Below, one piece after another: positions 1-12,342 of a stretch of 64,000 nucleotides of DNA. Origin of the DNA: Ascarosepion bandense (taxonomy: Eukaryota; Mollusca; Cephalopoda; Sepiida; Sepiidae). The stretch is taken from the NCBI GenBank assembly GCA_037127315.1, contig JBBBDQ010000192.1, forward strand, positions 3,695,001 to 3,759,000, given 5' to 3'. A program made the translations under genes and the position numbers. Position 1 is the stretch's first letter; each line of letters opens with the position of its first letter. Under the pieces are notes generated by a model. It saw only the letters and a program-made list of their open reading frames with translations, was not told where the DNA came from and did not search any database.

Positions 1-1336
1 TCGTTGCATATCTAGCAGTGTTGCGATTTAAACACCTCATAAAAAGTGGGAATATACTTTTGTTAACAGATCATAAACCTTTGAGCAAAGCTTTTACTAG
101 CCATTTGCCTTTAAAGTCGGAAAGACATCTCATCTGAGCTTTATAAGAAAATATATCACAGACATTTCTCATCTAAGAGGACAGGAAAATATCGTTGCAG
201 ACAGCTTATCAATGCCGGCTAATGCAATAGATCTTTGCAATTTACAAGAAATTGTCACTAATCAGCAATTCGATGAAGAACTTAAGCAATTAAAAGACAA
301 GTTGAAACTTTACCATACAGGTAAAAACCAAGTTATAATGTGCGATATATGGTTACCGTTTCTGAAACCTTTTGTATCGCAATAGCTTAAGAAATCTACA
401 TTTGATAGTCTGCACTTATTGTCACACCCAGAAATATCAGCCACATTACGCTTATTACAATCAAGGTCACGGATGAACAAGTCAGTTAAAGAGTTCTGCA
501 AAGGGTGCCAATATTGCTAGCAAGCAAAAATTATTAAACCTGCGACAAAAAAAAGTACAACCATTTGAACTACCTTCCGAGCGATTTCAAACAGTGCATT
601 TAGACATAGTGGGTTTATTAACGCCAGTAAGAAACCAATCAGAACCCAATTTTTCGCCATATCAGTAACTGTTAACCATTATTCATAAAAGTACTAGATG
701 GATGGAGGGGTTCCTCTAACTAAAATAACTGCACAAAATGTCGCTACTGCTTTCATTAACACATGGTTAACTACATTCAGAGTAGCCTTATATATCATCA
801 CTGATGGAGGTAGCAGCCAGTTTCAGTCAGAATTTCTTTTCAGAGCTATCAAAGATCATGACTTTCACAGACTGAGAACAACTTCGTACCATCTTCATGC
901 GAACAGATTAAATGGACATGCACTAAGGACGTTAAAAACAGCAGTTATTGCAAGGAAGGATTCATGGCTGTCAGCTTTATCTATTGTACTTTTAGGTATC
1001 AGAATAACACCATATGAATAAAAATTTCGTCACCAAAACCTTATATACCAAAGAGCTTAAATGACCGTAAACTTGTATAGCTTAGGACTGACAAAGTTTG
1101 GAAATCTTTGGAAGTGCCTTGCATAAGTCTAAATAAAGTAATTAACCTAGATAATAAGTACTTCGCTATTACAGCCACAGAAGATGTCAATAGCAATGTT
1201 TCCATAGATAGATTAAAATCAGTGGTTGTCTCATAAACGGTGAAAATGCATGATATTGATAAAGCAATATCAGCACAAAGAGATACTCCACCAGAGACCG
1301 ACAAGACTATAGAGATAAAACAGAAAAACAAAAACT
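1..1336 (+). pseudogene. Decayed Ty3/gypsy pol: end of RNase H plus integrase
   Basis: Fragments in shifting frames match a gypsy pol read left to right. First comes an RNase H end with the LLTDHKPL block (about 62-85). Next is the integrase zinc-binding region, with two His around 405-430 and a CKGCQYC-like Cys pair near 497-520. The catalytic core starts with a VHLDIVG block near 597 and has an ITDGGSSQF block near 815. At the place of the third catalytic residue (about 910) the sequence reads NGHALRTLK, so the expected Glu after NG is not seen. The longest open piece is 698-1021. Many stops and frameshifts make it non-functional. The left part of the element lies outside the window. In life such an integrase inserts cDNA of an LTR retrotransposon into chromosomes. 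The family within Ty3/gypsy cannot be fixed. Confidence 0.8.
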
Positions 1337-2490
1337 AAGTCTGGAGGGTCAGTTACTTGAAAAAGCGACAATATATACGACTATCAATTTATTCTCCGTC
1401 AAATCTGGGAGAGGAAGTGATGTGGTGAATACGAAATAAAAACAACCCTCTTTTCTTCACTGTTTTTAAATTCGCGAGCCTGAGCGAAAATTTATCGAAA
1501 AAGGATTGGCTTCAAGCTGAAGAAAAGATCAATGCAAAGTTTAAGGAACCTATGTGAAAATTTACTTTGACCAATGAAAAGGTAACCATTAACAGTGGTG
1601 TGCCAGTTTTCCTCCATGTATATCCATTTATTATACTTAAGTCGGATCCGATATCCAATTGGTATTTGATTTTTTTTTCAGGATTTTTACCAGCTCAAAT
1701 TTTCTTGTATTCCGACCGGAAGATTTATTTGCGTTAATTACTTTAACGCGATTACTCACTCGTTTTTTTTATATTTGTCTTACAGTGTCTTTTTTTATGT
1801 CCTTTTCTTTTGCAACGAAAACATTCCTTATTTTTGAATGGACAGATATTATAACAATGTTATACATGTGTAGCAGGGGTTAGGAGTAATGTCCTTTTCC
1901 TTTTCTTACTTTAATTTTTTTTTATTTTTCTTATTTTTAGGCGCACTTTTTTAATGTGCGACACACCGTTTACTTTGATATTCTTAGCTTCTCGTCAAAC
2001 ATTTATAAATCTCTGACAATCTTCTGCAAGGTTTTGTAAAGGGAGATTGGGCTCATCTTCAAGTTTATTCGGAACCCTTCTTTTGATTTCAGTATCTCTT
2101 GAACAAATATTAAGTATTTAAAATTGTCTCGATTTATGCTACTTTGAACCCTGCACACTGATTATTCACAATGCTAGTGAACGTTGTAAATTCTTTATCG
2201 TCATATTTTACCAAATTCATACATATCCATCATTTATGAAACAATCACGTCTTTGGACTGAACACTTACGAAAGCAAAGTAACCTTTCTTTAAACTTTAG
2301 GTCACTAAGTTTCTTTGGTAATATATAAGTCATAAACTCTGTGTATTCAACAGCGTCTAGTTTTCTTAAAACAAGTCTGACCTTTTGTGGTCAAACCAAT
2401 TTTCACAGTCCGTTTTGTAAAGGTCTTCGTATCTACGGAAATACGACGAAAATATTACATCTTCCTCTGGTATATAATTAAAAATTATAT
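1337..2490. other. AT-rich non-coding stretch; possible LTR start near 1421
   Basis: No coding similarity is seen. Just after the gypsy remnant, a purine-rich run (about 1409-1420) is followed by TGTGGTGAATACG. That looks like a polypurine tract and the first bases of a 3' LTR, but no second LTR copy exists in the window to prove it. The rest is T-rich sequence without recognisable structure. Confidence 0.3.
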
Positions 2491-2571
2491 GAAAAAATTA
2501 CTATTTTCTACAAGCAGTAGTTTATGTATAATATCTTTAATGACCAAAGAGGAACAGGTGTTGCTACCGAT

Positions 2572-2626
<55 letters not shown>

Positions 2627-2673
2627 CTTTCGAAAATTACTGTTTTCTACAAGCAGTAGTTTATGTATAATAT
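2491..2673. repeat. (TAA)n tract between two 42-bp direct repeats
   Basis: A (TAA)n run at about 2574-2623 lies between two near-identical copies of a segment of about 42 bp (2491-2534 and 2632-2673). Both contain TTCTACAAGCAGTAGTTTAT. This could be a target-site duplication around a lost or very short insert, or a local duplication. Confidence 0.75.
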
Positions 2674-2682
2674 TTTTTTTTT

Positions 2683-2918
2683 TTTACCGCGAGGTTGTAA
2701 AAAATACCAGGTTGGGAAACCGGCGCGGGATATCCTTCTGTCAATGAGGGTGAATGGGCCTCTCTTAAGCCGTGGTAGGCAACCCATCTAGTAATGGTGT
2801 CACGATAAAAACACCCTTGGTAGCTCTAGCGAAGCATCAAGTATTCAGCTACTGACAAGATTTTGAATCTCGGCCGAGGCCGCAGAACGATGATGATGAT
2901 GATGATGATGATGATGAT
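2683..2918 (+). mobile_element. Possible SINE or LINE 3' end with (GAT)n tail
   Basis: A GC-richer block of about 200 bp ends in CTCGGCCGAGGCCGCAGAACG followed directly by (GAT)n at about 2890-2918. A unique body with a simple trinucleotide tail is the usual form of a non-LTR retrotransposon or SINE 3' end. I do not recognise the family. A T-run (2671-2682) precedes it. Confidence 0.35.
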
Positions 2919-3129
2919 ATAATTAAATTCCGCTATCGCATTTATGATAGTATCTTGAGAAAAAGCATTTGAATCGTCGTTCTTGTTACTTGTTGACATT
3001 TTCGGTTGTTGATCTAACAAAACCGAATTTTTTGAGTATTTGTTCTAAACGTTTTTACTGTTCTTGTTGTTTATTTAAGATTTCTAGCAAATCTTTTTTA
3101 AACTCCTTCATTTTTACTTTTTCACCAAA

Positions 3130-3130
<1 letters not shown>

Positions 3131-3186
<56 letters not shown>
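3131..3186. repeat. (TA)n microsatellite
   Basis: Pure TA dinucleotide run of about 54 bp. The IYIYIY open frame across it is an artefact. Confidence 0.95.
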
Positions 3187-3189
<3 letters not shown>

Positions 3190-3783
3190 AGTAGAATACT
3201 TGGTATATAAGTCAGGTAAATTCCGATAAAGACGAACTCAAAAGAACTCAGTGTTAAATTTATTTATTTAATTTAACAGAGTAACACAATTTAGAAACAA
3301 AATTAGATATTCTACAATTTCATGGGTAATACGTATATCGCAGCCGGAAAAAAGCTGCTCGTCAGACCTAAAAGATACAACAGTTAATAATATTCAAAAT
3401 AATCCCGAAAATAGTTACACACAGACGCACACGTGCCCATGTCGAGAATAGACATTTGTAAAGGTAATCTACAAAAACAATTCCTTGCTCATTCAAAAAC
3501 CCCTAAAGAGAGAAAAAAAAGAAAAATGTTGACAAATGATAAATAAAAAGAAGAGAAAGAAAAAGAAAAGAAAGGGAAGGAGAACAAACAGTATAAAGAG
3601 AAATTAGCGTCTATTGTAATATATACAATAGATGAATAAATAGATAAATAGATAAATAAATAGATGCTGGTGTCGATCTATGACGATAACTTTAATTTCA
3701 CTTTATACTGTTTTATAATATTCCTTCTTCAATCAATTTCAGATATAAGCATCTTCTGCTGATGAAACAGAATATTTCTACTC
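3187..3783. other. Non-coding AT-rich stretch
   Basis: No gene seen. It contains a purine-rich (A/G) run at about 3505-3605 and short GATAAATA-type simple repeats at about 3630-3665. Confidence 0.6.
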
Positions 3784-4985
3784 TTGACTCATCTGGAGTC
3801 ATTTTTGCCAGACCTTCCACTTAAAACTGAGTTTCTTTTGAGTGATATGCATATAACTCCATTCATATTTTCTGCTATCATCTCTAAACTGGATCCTCAT
3901 AAAACACGTGGACTTGATGATATCCTTGTGCTTCTAAACTTTTGGTTTTTCGTGCTTTTCTCTTCGTGGTGTTATTTTTTAACAACTCCGGCAAACCATT
4001 TGATCCTTCTAACTATCGGTTTATTAGATTTTACGTTTTTTTTTTTTGTTTTTTTTTTTTTTCAGATTTTCAGAATATTAGAAACTCTAATCAATTCTGA
4101 GTTGTTTAAGCATCTCACCTCGCAGGATCATCTTTCAGATAAGCAATATGGCCTTTGGTCAGTTGCTGATGTATTAATGGTTATTCTTGAAAGAGTCTAT
4201 CAAGCTTTAGATAAGAATAGTTAAGCTTGAGAGCTGCTGCTGTAGATATCTCGATGCCACTTGAAAGAGTTTGCCATACTGTTTTTTTTTTTTTTTTACA
4301 AATTAAAAGTTTATGAGATTTCTGGACAAATTATGTCATTGATTCTAATTTTGATATCAAATCCCCAATTGAAATTTGTCTTGAACGACCTCTTTTCTAG
4401 CTCTTTTTCATGAATGCAGGTGACCCCAAGGCTCTCTCCGTAGAACTACGTTGTTCCCAATTTTCCGAAATCACCTTTCTGGTGTAATCAATTCTCAATT
4501 CGGTATCTATGCTGATGACACAACTATTTACTTTTGTCTTAATAGAATGTCTGATCGGTTCGATAATGTCAAATTGCTGTAACGTAGCTTCACTGTGACT
4601 TTTCCATAAATACTTTCTTGATAATTGTTCTGATGAAATTTTCTCTGTGCTACCTAGATTTTATGAATTTCAGCACAGTACGAGATTAGCAACAAGGCCT
4701 ATTTATTTTACAGTTGAAATGGCTAGATATAACAGTAAGTTCTATGCTAACAGTTTCTTCTTTCACATTTCTCGCTTGTGGAACTATCTTCAGGCCTTTT
4801 GCTTTCCAGTCAACTTTGTTCATCAAATATTTAAATGCAATGTCAATCGCTATCATCTGTTCTCTTATTTCCTGTTTTTTTATTCTTCTTTCTCTTTAAT
4901 AATGTTTTCTCATGTTTTCGCAAACTCAGTAAACTCCTTGCATTTTAGTGGCTTTATTGCCTTGCTTTGGGTAAAATGATAAAAT
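3784..4985 (+). pseudogene. Old remnant of CR1/Jockey-type LINE (RT and C-terminal part)
   Basis: The reading around 3784-3930 aligns with the better preserved LINE at 24248-27121 in this window. Both share the HIT-P...ISKLDPHK block that precedes the RT core. The palm-domain lead-in appears as SDKQYG at about 4135-4155, compared with SDKQYGF in the intact copy. The C-terminal tail (4647-4860) matches the RLATRP, SRLWN and FKCNVN blocks of the other copy. The 3' end also matches: a GGCTTTATTGCCTT-like stretch and then a tail at about 4945-4985, compared with GGCTTTTACGCCTT at 27295. T-runs, frameshifts and a missing central RT region mark it as long dead. It shows the family has been present for a long time. 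Confidence 0.8.
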
Positions 4986-6240
4986 AAAGAATAATAATAA
5001 TGGAATGAATTTGAGAATGAAGTAGATGAAAATATAACTAAAATGGATAATGAAACAACCAAAATTGAAGAAGAATATGCAGATGATATTAGAATCATAT
5101 GTGCAAGAGATTCTTTTGGAAATTTTGTTTTAGGAGAAACATACAATGTAACAAAACGTAATTTAACACAACTAAACCAATTGATATATGCAGCTGCAAA
5201 AGTATTTTAGTTAAAGAGTAGAATAAAACAGAAGGAGAAAGGCAAATTATCAAATAAAAAACCAAAATAGAATTTAAACATAGTGAAAAATATAAAAACA
5301 ATAAGAGCAGAAAAATCTGTTTTGGAAGAACTTCATAAGAATAATAAACTTAGATCTGGAAAAGTTAAGAGAAATTATAAATTGTAGAGTAAAGAACATA
5401 CACTCCAAATGAAAGAAGAACCCAAACTAAAGTTCAACGTCTCCCAAGGGTCGAAAAACTCCAAAAATTCTATAGAGAAAAGAAGACATTTGAAACAGAC
5501 GCAAAGAATTTTTTTATGGAAATAGGAAGCCAAACAGATACAACAGAAAAAATACCACTGGAAAGAGAAGTAAACATATTTTGGAATAACATACGGTAAG
5601 ATGACAAATGTCACAATGAGGATGGTAACTGATTAAAACATTTGAAGAAAAATACGGGAAACATCCAAGAATAACCATGGCAATATATTCCAACAAATAA
5701 AATAAAACATGCGTTAACCACACCTAACAAATGAGAGTCAGCATAAAATTGACAAAATTCCAAACTTTTAGCTTGTCACTTTCTCTGCTACTCATGTCAT
5801 TATGGTAAAACTATTTAATGAAATGATGACGGAGACCACAACAACACTAGAAAAGTTCACACATAGTATCACGTATTTGCTACCAAAATCTAATGACAGA
5901 AAACCCTAAAAACTATCGCTCTATCACTTGTTTGTTAGCCTCTTACAAGTTGTTAACATTCATATTAACTAAAAGAATATACAGTCATCGGAAAGAACAA
6001 AATCTGTATCCTATTGAACAAATAGGAGCTCCTATGGCTGCTAAAATCACTGCCTCATAGAACTGCAAAATCAGTTGCTTATAAAAAGCACGATTCTTGA
6101 AAATAATCGCACAAAGCACAAAAAAAAACCCAACCTAATTTTAACATGGATGGAACACAAAAAGCTTTCGACCTCATCCCAAGTGGATCATAAAGGTCAT
6201 TGAAATAAAAAATCTCACGAGCAATTGCGGCAAAATATGT
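4986..6240 (+). pseudogene. Old remnant of the R4/Dong-type LINE
   Basis: Starting directly after a short (TAA)4 at about 4989, the broken reading frames align with the intact LINE ORF at the right end of the window. A pre-RT segment with a LIYAAAK block (about 5178-5205) corresponds to IIYASAT in the intact copy. An ITYLLPKSND block near 5870 corresponds to ITFLLPKNGE. A QLLIKSTILEN block near 6070 corresponds to QLLINKMILEN. A WMEHKKAFD block near 6150 corresponds to WIDYRKAFD. The catalytic Asp of motif A is replaced here (Glu in the readable frame). Many stops and indels are present. Both its position after TAA and its similarity place it in the same family as the young copies at 31 and 59-64 kb. 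Confidence 0.7.
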
Positions 6241-6344
6241 CACTCTGGACGTTTGTTCTAAAACTTTCGCATTTTAATTTTGTACTCTTAAGTAAAAATA
6301 TGATAATTAAATGTGAAGATTTTCAAAGAAAAACTTAATCTCTT

Positions 6345-8116
6345 CTTTTTTGTCTGGCATTGATCCCTTTATCAATATTGTTTTCTGTCTGACATTCATC
6401 AGTTTATCGAAATTGTTTTGTTTGACATATATCCCTTTATATGACATTCCTTCTATTATTGAAATATTTTTTGTCTGACATTCATCACTTTATCAAAACT
6501 GTTTTTTGACATTCATCCATCTATCGTAATAGTTATTTGTATAACATTCCTTCCGATATAAAATATATTTTCGTTTGACATTTATCAAAATTGTTTTTGT
6601 CTGACATACCGCCCTTTATCAAAATCGTTTTTCTCTAACATTCCTCCCATCATCGAAATTGTTTTTTGTCTGACATTTATCATTTTATGAAAATTAACTT
6701 TGACATTTTTCCGTTTATTATAATATTTTGTCTGACATTCATCTGTTATCGAAATTGTTTTTTGTCTGACATTAATCCGTTTATCGCAATTGTTTTTTTT
6801 TTTGTTTTTTTTTTTTTGACATTCATTTATTTAAATTGATATTTGTCTGGCATTCATCCTATTGTCGATTTTTATTTTGTTTGACATTCATCTTTTTTTA
6901 TCAAAATTATATTTTGTTGGAAAATGATCCCTTTATCAAAATTGTTTTTTTCTCAGACATTGCTCATTTTAGCGAAATTGTATTTGGCATTTATCCATTT
7001 AACAAATGTTTTCGTCTGACATTCCTCCCTTTATCAAAATAAAATTTTGACTGACATTCATCAAAATTGTTATTTGACATTCATCCGTTTATAGAAATTG
7101 TTATCCCTGCATCAAAATAGTCTTTGTATGAATATCAAAATTGTTTTTTCTGACAGTTCTCCAATCGTCGAAATTGATTTTTATCTAATATTCGTCCCTT
7201 TATCAAAATTGTTTTTTATCTAACTTTCATCTCTTTTATCAAAATTGTTTTTCTGTTTGACATTCATACATTTAACGAACTGTTTTTTGTCTGAAATTCT
7301 TCCAATTATCGTAATTGTTTTTCTCTGAAATTCATCCAATGATCGAAAATGTTTTTGTTGAACAATCATGCTTTTATCAAAATTGTTTTTACTCTAACAT
7401 TTATCTCTTGACCAAAATTGTTTTATCTCTTACATTCCTCTCTTTATCGAAATTGTTTTTTGTCTGACATTCATCCATTAATCAAAATTGTTTGTATCTG
7501 TTCTTAATCCCTTTATCAAAATTGTTTTTTGTCTAACCTTCATCTAATTATTCAAATTATTTTTTGTCTGACATTCATCCCTTTAACAAAATTGCAATTT
7601 CTTGGACATTTTTCTCATTATCAAATTTTTTTTTCTCTGATTCCTCCGATTATCGAAATGGTTTTTGTCTGACATTTATTCAATTCTGAAATCTGTTTTT
7701 AGTTTGACATTCATAGTTTTATCAAAAATTGTTTCTGGTATGACATTCATCACTTTATCACGATTGTTTTTGTTTGACATCTGTCCATTTATGAGAATTG
7801 TTTTTGTCGAACATTCATTCAATTATCAGAAATGCTTTTTGTCATGCATACCCCCTTTCTCGAAATTTATTTATGTCTGACATTCATCCAATTAAAGAAT
7901 ATTTGTGATTTTCACATTCATCATTTTATCAAAATTCTTTTTTGTCGGACATTCATCACTTTATCAAAATTGTTATTTCTTTGACATTACTCCGTTTATC
8001 GTAATCATTTTTGTTCGACATTCTTCACGTCATCGAAATTGTTTTTGGTCTGATATTCACCCATTTATCGAAATTGTTCTTTGTCTGACATTCATCTATT
8101 TATTGTTATTATTGTT
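6345..8116. repeat. 35-bp minisatellite array, segment 1
   Basis: About 50 imperfect tandem copies of a unit of about 35 bp. Its two halves read TTTATCAAAATTG, then a T-run, then TCTGACATTCATCCC. Copies differ by substitutions and T-run length, so the array is old. Open frames inside it, rich in F, I and S, are by-products of the repeat. The segment ends where an LTR element is inserted. Confidence 0.95.
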
Positions 8117-8698
8117 TGTATTAAGAGGATCTATTTATATATAAAAATAATATTAATAATGTCTGAAAAGTTGTAGTAAGGGATTCATTTGAGTTATTTC
8201 AAAAAGTTTTAATTCATGAAGTAGTTGTAAAAATAAGGAAATTAGAAATAGAATTCTTGGAAGATGCTAGAATGTCCGAGAAAATTCGAGTAAAATCTAG
8301 AGAATTCTAAAGGATTCTAGAATGTGCAAAGTAGGTGCTAGCCCCTATAAAAATAGGTTTGGGAAGAGAGTAGTCAGTTGTTAACAGGATTTGCTGACAT
8401 TATCAACTCCGGCTTTGATTCAAGAATTTATATCCATCCGAAAGAATCTCTAAGAAAAGTTGCTGACCAACTAAAACCTGAAAGAGAACCTCATGGAACT
8501 ATAACTGGGTAAAGATATTTCACACCCTCTTTTCCCTTCGTAACACTTCGCCAGCCAGTAGTAAACTCTGTTTTTCTTTTTGAAAGCAAAAACTGTATAT
8601 TTGTAAATATTTTTTAAAATGCTTTATTAAATATTTGTTTGTGATTAATCTCTGAGTTTTGGTTAATGAAATGTTTTTCTTTTGTTACACTTAACACG
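8117..8698 (+). repeat. 5' LTR of the Gmr1-like element
   Basis: 582 bp, matched along its length by 13865-14556. It starts TGTATTAAGAGG and ends CTTAACACG. The last five bases (CGTAA) are shared beyond both LTRs, so the end is uncertain by about 3-5 bases. A poly-A signal-like AATAAA equivalent is not obvious. Confidence 0.9.
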
Positions 8699-8734
8699 TA
8701 ACGACTCTATAATATCGTAAAAAACAAAAAAAAG

Positions 8735-9000
8735 AAAGCTTAGGAGCTCGTCCATTTCGATAATATAAAAAATAAATGAATAACAAAAATTAGAAACTCG
8801 TACATTTCAATAATATAAAAAAATAAATAAATAACAAAAATTAGGAACTCATACATCTCGATAATATAAAAATAAATAAATAAATAACAAAAACTAGGAG
8901 CTCGTCTAACTCGATAAAATAAACTAAATACATAAATAAATAACAAAAATTAAGGGCTCGTCTAACTCGATAAAATCGTAAAAACAAAACAAACAAAATA
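8735..9000 (+). repeat. Tandem repeats in the leader of the Gmr1-like element
   Basis: Five imperfect units of about 50-57 bp, each with a GCTCGTCTAACTCGATAA-like core followed by AATAAATAACAAAAAT. The core resembles the sequence just after the 5' LTR (ACGACTCTATAATATCG), so the primer-binding-site neighbourhood seems to have been duplicated. Confidence 0.8.
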
Positions 9001-9093
9001 AACTCAATATACATAAATCGCGAAAAGAAAGTAACTATATTTAAAAATCTTTCGTAAAAAAAAAAATAAAAAATAAAAAATAAACAAAACAAC

Positions 9094-10240
9094 ATGCCTT
9101 TTTCCGTGGAAGTTTTTTTAAGTTTAGCTGATGTTAGCAAATCATTTGAAGTTTTACAAAAATCAGACTTATTACAAATTGCGGACTAATTAAAATTAAA
9201 TACAAACCCATCAATGAAAAAGACAGAAATCAAAAATATCGTAGCAGAAGAACTCAAAAATAAAAATTTCTTATAATAAAGACGACCAAAGTAATTTACG
9301 TCTTCACTCAGAAATAAAGAAATTAGAGATGCAAGAAAGAATAGAAATGGAAAAAAGATTAAAAATCCAAGCTAAAATAGAGTTAGAAAAATTAAAATTA
9401 CAACATGAAAATAGAAGTCAAAATTCAGAGAATTCTTCCTTAAGTCCAGCACTTGATACCGGTAAATATATCAAATTAGTACCTAAGTTTTCTGAGAAAA
9501 AAGTGGAAAAATATTTTCCTCATTTTGAACAAATAGCAATAAATTTACGATGGCCTTACGAAATCTAGTCAACACTACTAACGGTTTTGGTCGGCAGAGC
9601 TGCTGATATATACTCGGCCTCAGTATTGAAGAGGCCACAGATTATGAAAAAATAAAAAATGCTATATTAAATGTATATGAATTGGTACCAGAGGTATATA
9701 GGTAGAAATTTCGGAATTATAAGAAGTTCGAGCGACAGACATACGTTGAGTTCGCTAGGGAAGAAGACCTTTTTGATAGATGGGTTAGGGCGAAAAAAAT
9801 TAATAATGAATATAATAAATTACGCCAGCTCATTCTTATTGAAGAATTTAAACATTGCGTTTCACATGAGATTCGAATACATCGCGAAGATAAGAACGTA
9901 GAAACGATTAACGAGGCCGCAGTAATAGCAGATGCTTATAGTATAACTCATAAAAAGAGTTTTGAAAATATTAACATAAACGAAAACCAGTCAGGTTTTC
10001 ACACAAATACACAAACACTGTCCAAACCTCTGTCATAATGTATCACATAGAAGTGATATGCACAAAAAAAAAAAAAATATATATATATAAATAAAAAAAA
10101 AAAAAAAAGAGATACACATAAAAGTTCTGTTCTGACAGAATCAAAAATTTCCTGTGCCTTTTGTAAGAAGGATAATCACATAATGTCCGACTGCCGTATC
10201 CAAAAAAGAAAACGGAAATAAAAGAACTCCCTTCAGCCTC
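9094..10240 (+). pseudogene. gag of the Gmr1-like element with CCHC knuckle
   Basis: An ATG at 9094 opens a short frame that stops after about 31 codons. The reading continues in another frame from 9329 with a charged coiled-coil-like segment rich in E, K and L. A KLVPKFSEK...YFPHFEQIA block follows at about 9475-9545, typical of SCAN/retroviral-like gag in gypsy elements. Frames then shift repeatedly to 9960. A zinc knuckle of the form C-X2-C-X4-H-X4-C lies at about 10153-10194. Gag packages the element RNA into cytoplasmic particles. A-rich low-complexity sequence (10060-10110) interrupts the region between the gag core and the knuckle. At least three frameshifts make it non-functional. Confidence 0.75.
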
Positions 10241-10329
10241 ATGCTTTTGCTATAAAACAGAGAACAAGTAACTCCTTTCCTCTTTCTTCCTTCTCTAAAC
10301 TAAATGTTAGAAAACATAAAAACTCATGT

Positions 10330-10713
10330 ATGGAAAATTATAAACCATTTTTATCCCAGGGCTCTGTTTCCACTGACGACCCTGAGAAAGCTAGGCCTAT
10401 CCAAATCTCGCGAGACACAGGTGCATCTCAAACCTTATTATTAGAATGCCTACTAGAACTATCGGAATCGACCTTCACTGGTGATTTTGTTTTATTGCAA
10501 GGTGTTGCATTAGGCGTAATTAAGATTTCCCTTCATAAAATTTATGTAAACTCGAAATTGGTGAATAGTCCGGTTGTAGTCGGTGTACAATCAACCCCGT
10601 CAGTTCAAGGGGTTTCCTTACTGTTAGGCAACGACTTAGCAGGTGACAGGGTAGTAGCAGAACCAATCGTCTGTGATAAAATAGAAATAAACGATGAATT
10701 CGAGGTCGAATAA
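10330..10713 (+). CDS. Retropepsin (aspartic protease) domain, open fragment
   Basis: An open frame of 127 codons contains the aspartic-protease active-site motif DTGAS (Asp at 10413-10415). About 70 residues later comes a hydrophobic LLLGNDLAGD block that matches the second conserved part of gypsy retropepsins. The enzyme would act as a homodimer to cut Gag-Pol inside the particle. The methionine at 10330 is only the first in the open stretch. In an intact element this would be part of a Gag-Pol polyprotein. It follows the zinc knuckle directly and precedes the integrase. The active-site triad is preserved although neighbouring genes are broken. Confidence 0.8.
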   Translation: MENYKPFLSQGSVSTDDPEKARPIQISRDTGASQTLLLECLLELSESTFTGDFVLLQGVALGVIKISLHKIYVNSKLVNSPVVVGVQSTPSVQGVSLLLGNDLAGDRVVAEPIVCDKIEINDEFEVE

Positions 10714-12342
10714 AACAGTGAATTATACCCTGATTGTGTTATTTGCAAAAGCAAAGAAACAAATTTCAGAAAAAAGAAGATGCAGCAACACCTGCTAATT
10801 GGTTACAATTGAATGAAACCTTTATATCTCATCATTTAGAACAAACCTATAATTCGGATAAAAAATTAACTAAACCACCTCCCCCAAAAAGAAAGGGTAC
10901 AGAAAAAATGAAAGACTATCTAAATAAAAAACAACTTGTTATTGAACAAGAAAAAAATCCTGAACTTTGTCTTTTAAAAAGTAAAATACTCATTTTAGAA
11001 GAAGCAAGAAAAGTTAGGGAATGTTTTTATATGAGAGATGGCATTTTCATGAGAAAATAACGCCTAAACGAGGAGTGGAAAATAAAAAACCAAATAGTGG
11101 TCCCGAAAGTATACAGACAAGAAATACTAAACATAGCTCATGATACTTCAAAGTCTGGACATTTAAGAATAAATAAGACATGTGAAAAAATATTAAATCA
11201 TTTTTACTGGCCGAAACTTAGACAGGATGTTGTCCATTTCTGTAACTCCTGCCACACATGCCAAATTGTTGAAAAACCTAATCAAAAGATTCCGTCCGCC
11301 CCTCTGAAAACTATACCAGCGTTTGAAAAAACTTTCAGTAGAATACTAGTTGATTGTGTTGGTCCGCTTCCAAAAATAAAAATAGGAAACCAATATTTAT
11401 TGACAATTATGTGTACACCAACCCACTTTCCAGAGGCTATCCCTCTAAGAAATATTAAGGCTAGGACTATTGTTAAGGCTTTAACTAAGTTTTTCTGTTT
11501 AGCCGGGATTCCTTCGACTATTCAGTCAGACAAAGTTTGAATTTTATGTCTTGTTTATTTCAACAAGTAATGAGTGAAATGGCTATTAAGCAATACAAAT
11601 CCAGTGTTTATCAACCCTAATTACAGGGAGCTCTTGAGCGTTTTCATCAAACAGTAAATCTATGATCAGAAAATACTGTTATCAATATAAAAAGGATTGG
11701 GACGACGGGGTTCATTTTGTTTTGTTTGCCGCTAGAGAAGCTGTTCAAGACACTCTTGGGTTTAGTCCTTTTCAATTGGTTTTCGGACAAACGGTTAGGG
11801 GTCCTCTAAGACTTCTAAAAGAAAAATGGTCGACTGAACAAAATGAGATGCATCTTTTAGACTATGTATCAACATTTAAAGAGTAATTATACAATGCTTT
11901 CAAAATAGCACAAGAAAATCTGAAAAACTCCCAAATTAAAATGAAGTCTAGATACGATATAAATAGTAAAGATTGTAAATTTGAAAGCGGTGACAAAGTT
12001 TTAGCATTTTTGCCAATTCTTAATCATCCTCTACAATCAAAATATTTTCGCCCTTATGAGAAAGAAAGGAAAATTAATGATGTAAATTATATCATCCGCA
12101 CCCCAGATCGAAGGGAAAAGAAAAACATTTGTCACATTAATATGTTAAAAAGTTATATCGATAGAAATTATATAACTAATATTAAACCAGTTTCAAACTT
12201 AATAAACATAAATAATACAAATCAACTTGAAGATTACTTAGACAATAATGAAGATACAGTTATTAGGGAGAAGGACATGGATCAGAGTAGTCACTTGAAA
12301 AATTCGGAAATCCTATCTTATTTAAATGTAAAATTTGAATAA
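10714..12342 (+). pseudogene. Integrase of the Gmr1-like element, upstream of RT
   Basis: After a linker (10734-11060), the frame 11097-11540 holds an HHCC zinc-binding domain: His in AHD and GHL, Cys in CNSC. The core follows, with its first Asp in a VDCVGPLP block near 11350 and a second Asp at QSDK near 11525. The third catalytic residue, Glu in GALERFH, is at 11636-11638 in another frame. Further open pieces are 11662-11886 and 11941-12342. The latter carries a GPY/F-like C-terminal module (near 12045-12150, read as RPYEKE...YIIRTPD). All three acidic residues are therefore still encoded, but a frameshift near 11540 and a stop at 11884 break the gene. The integrase is followed, not preceded, by reverse transcriptase. 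Confidence 0.85.
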
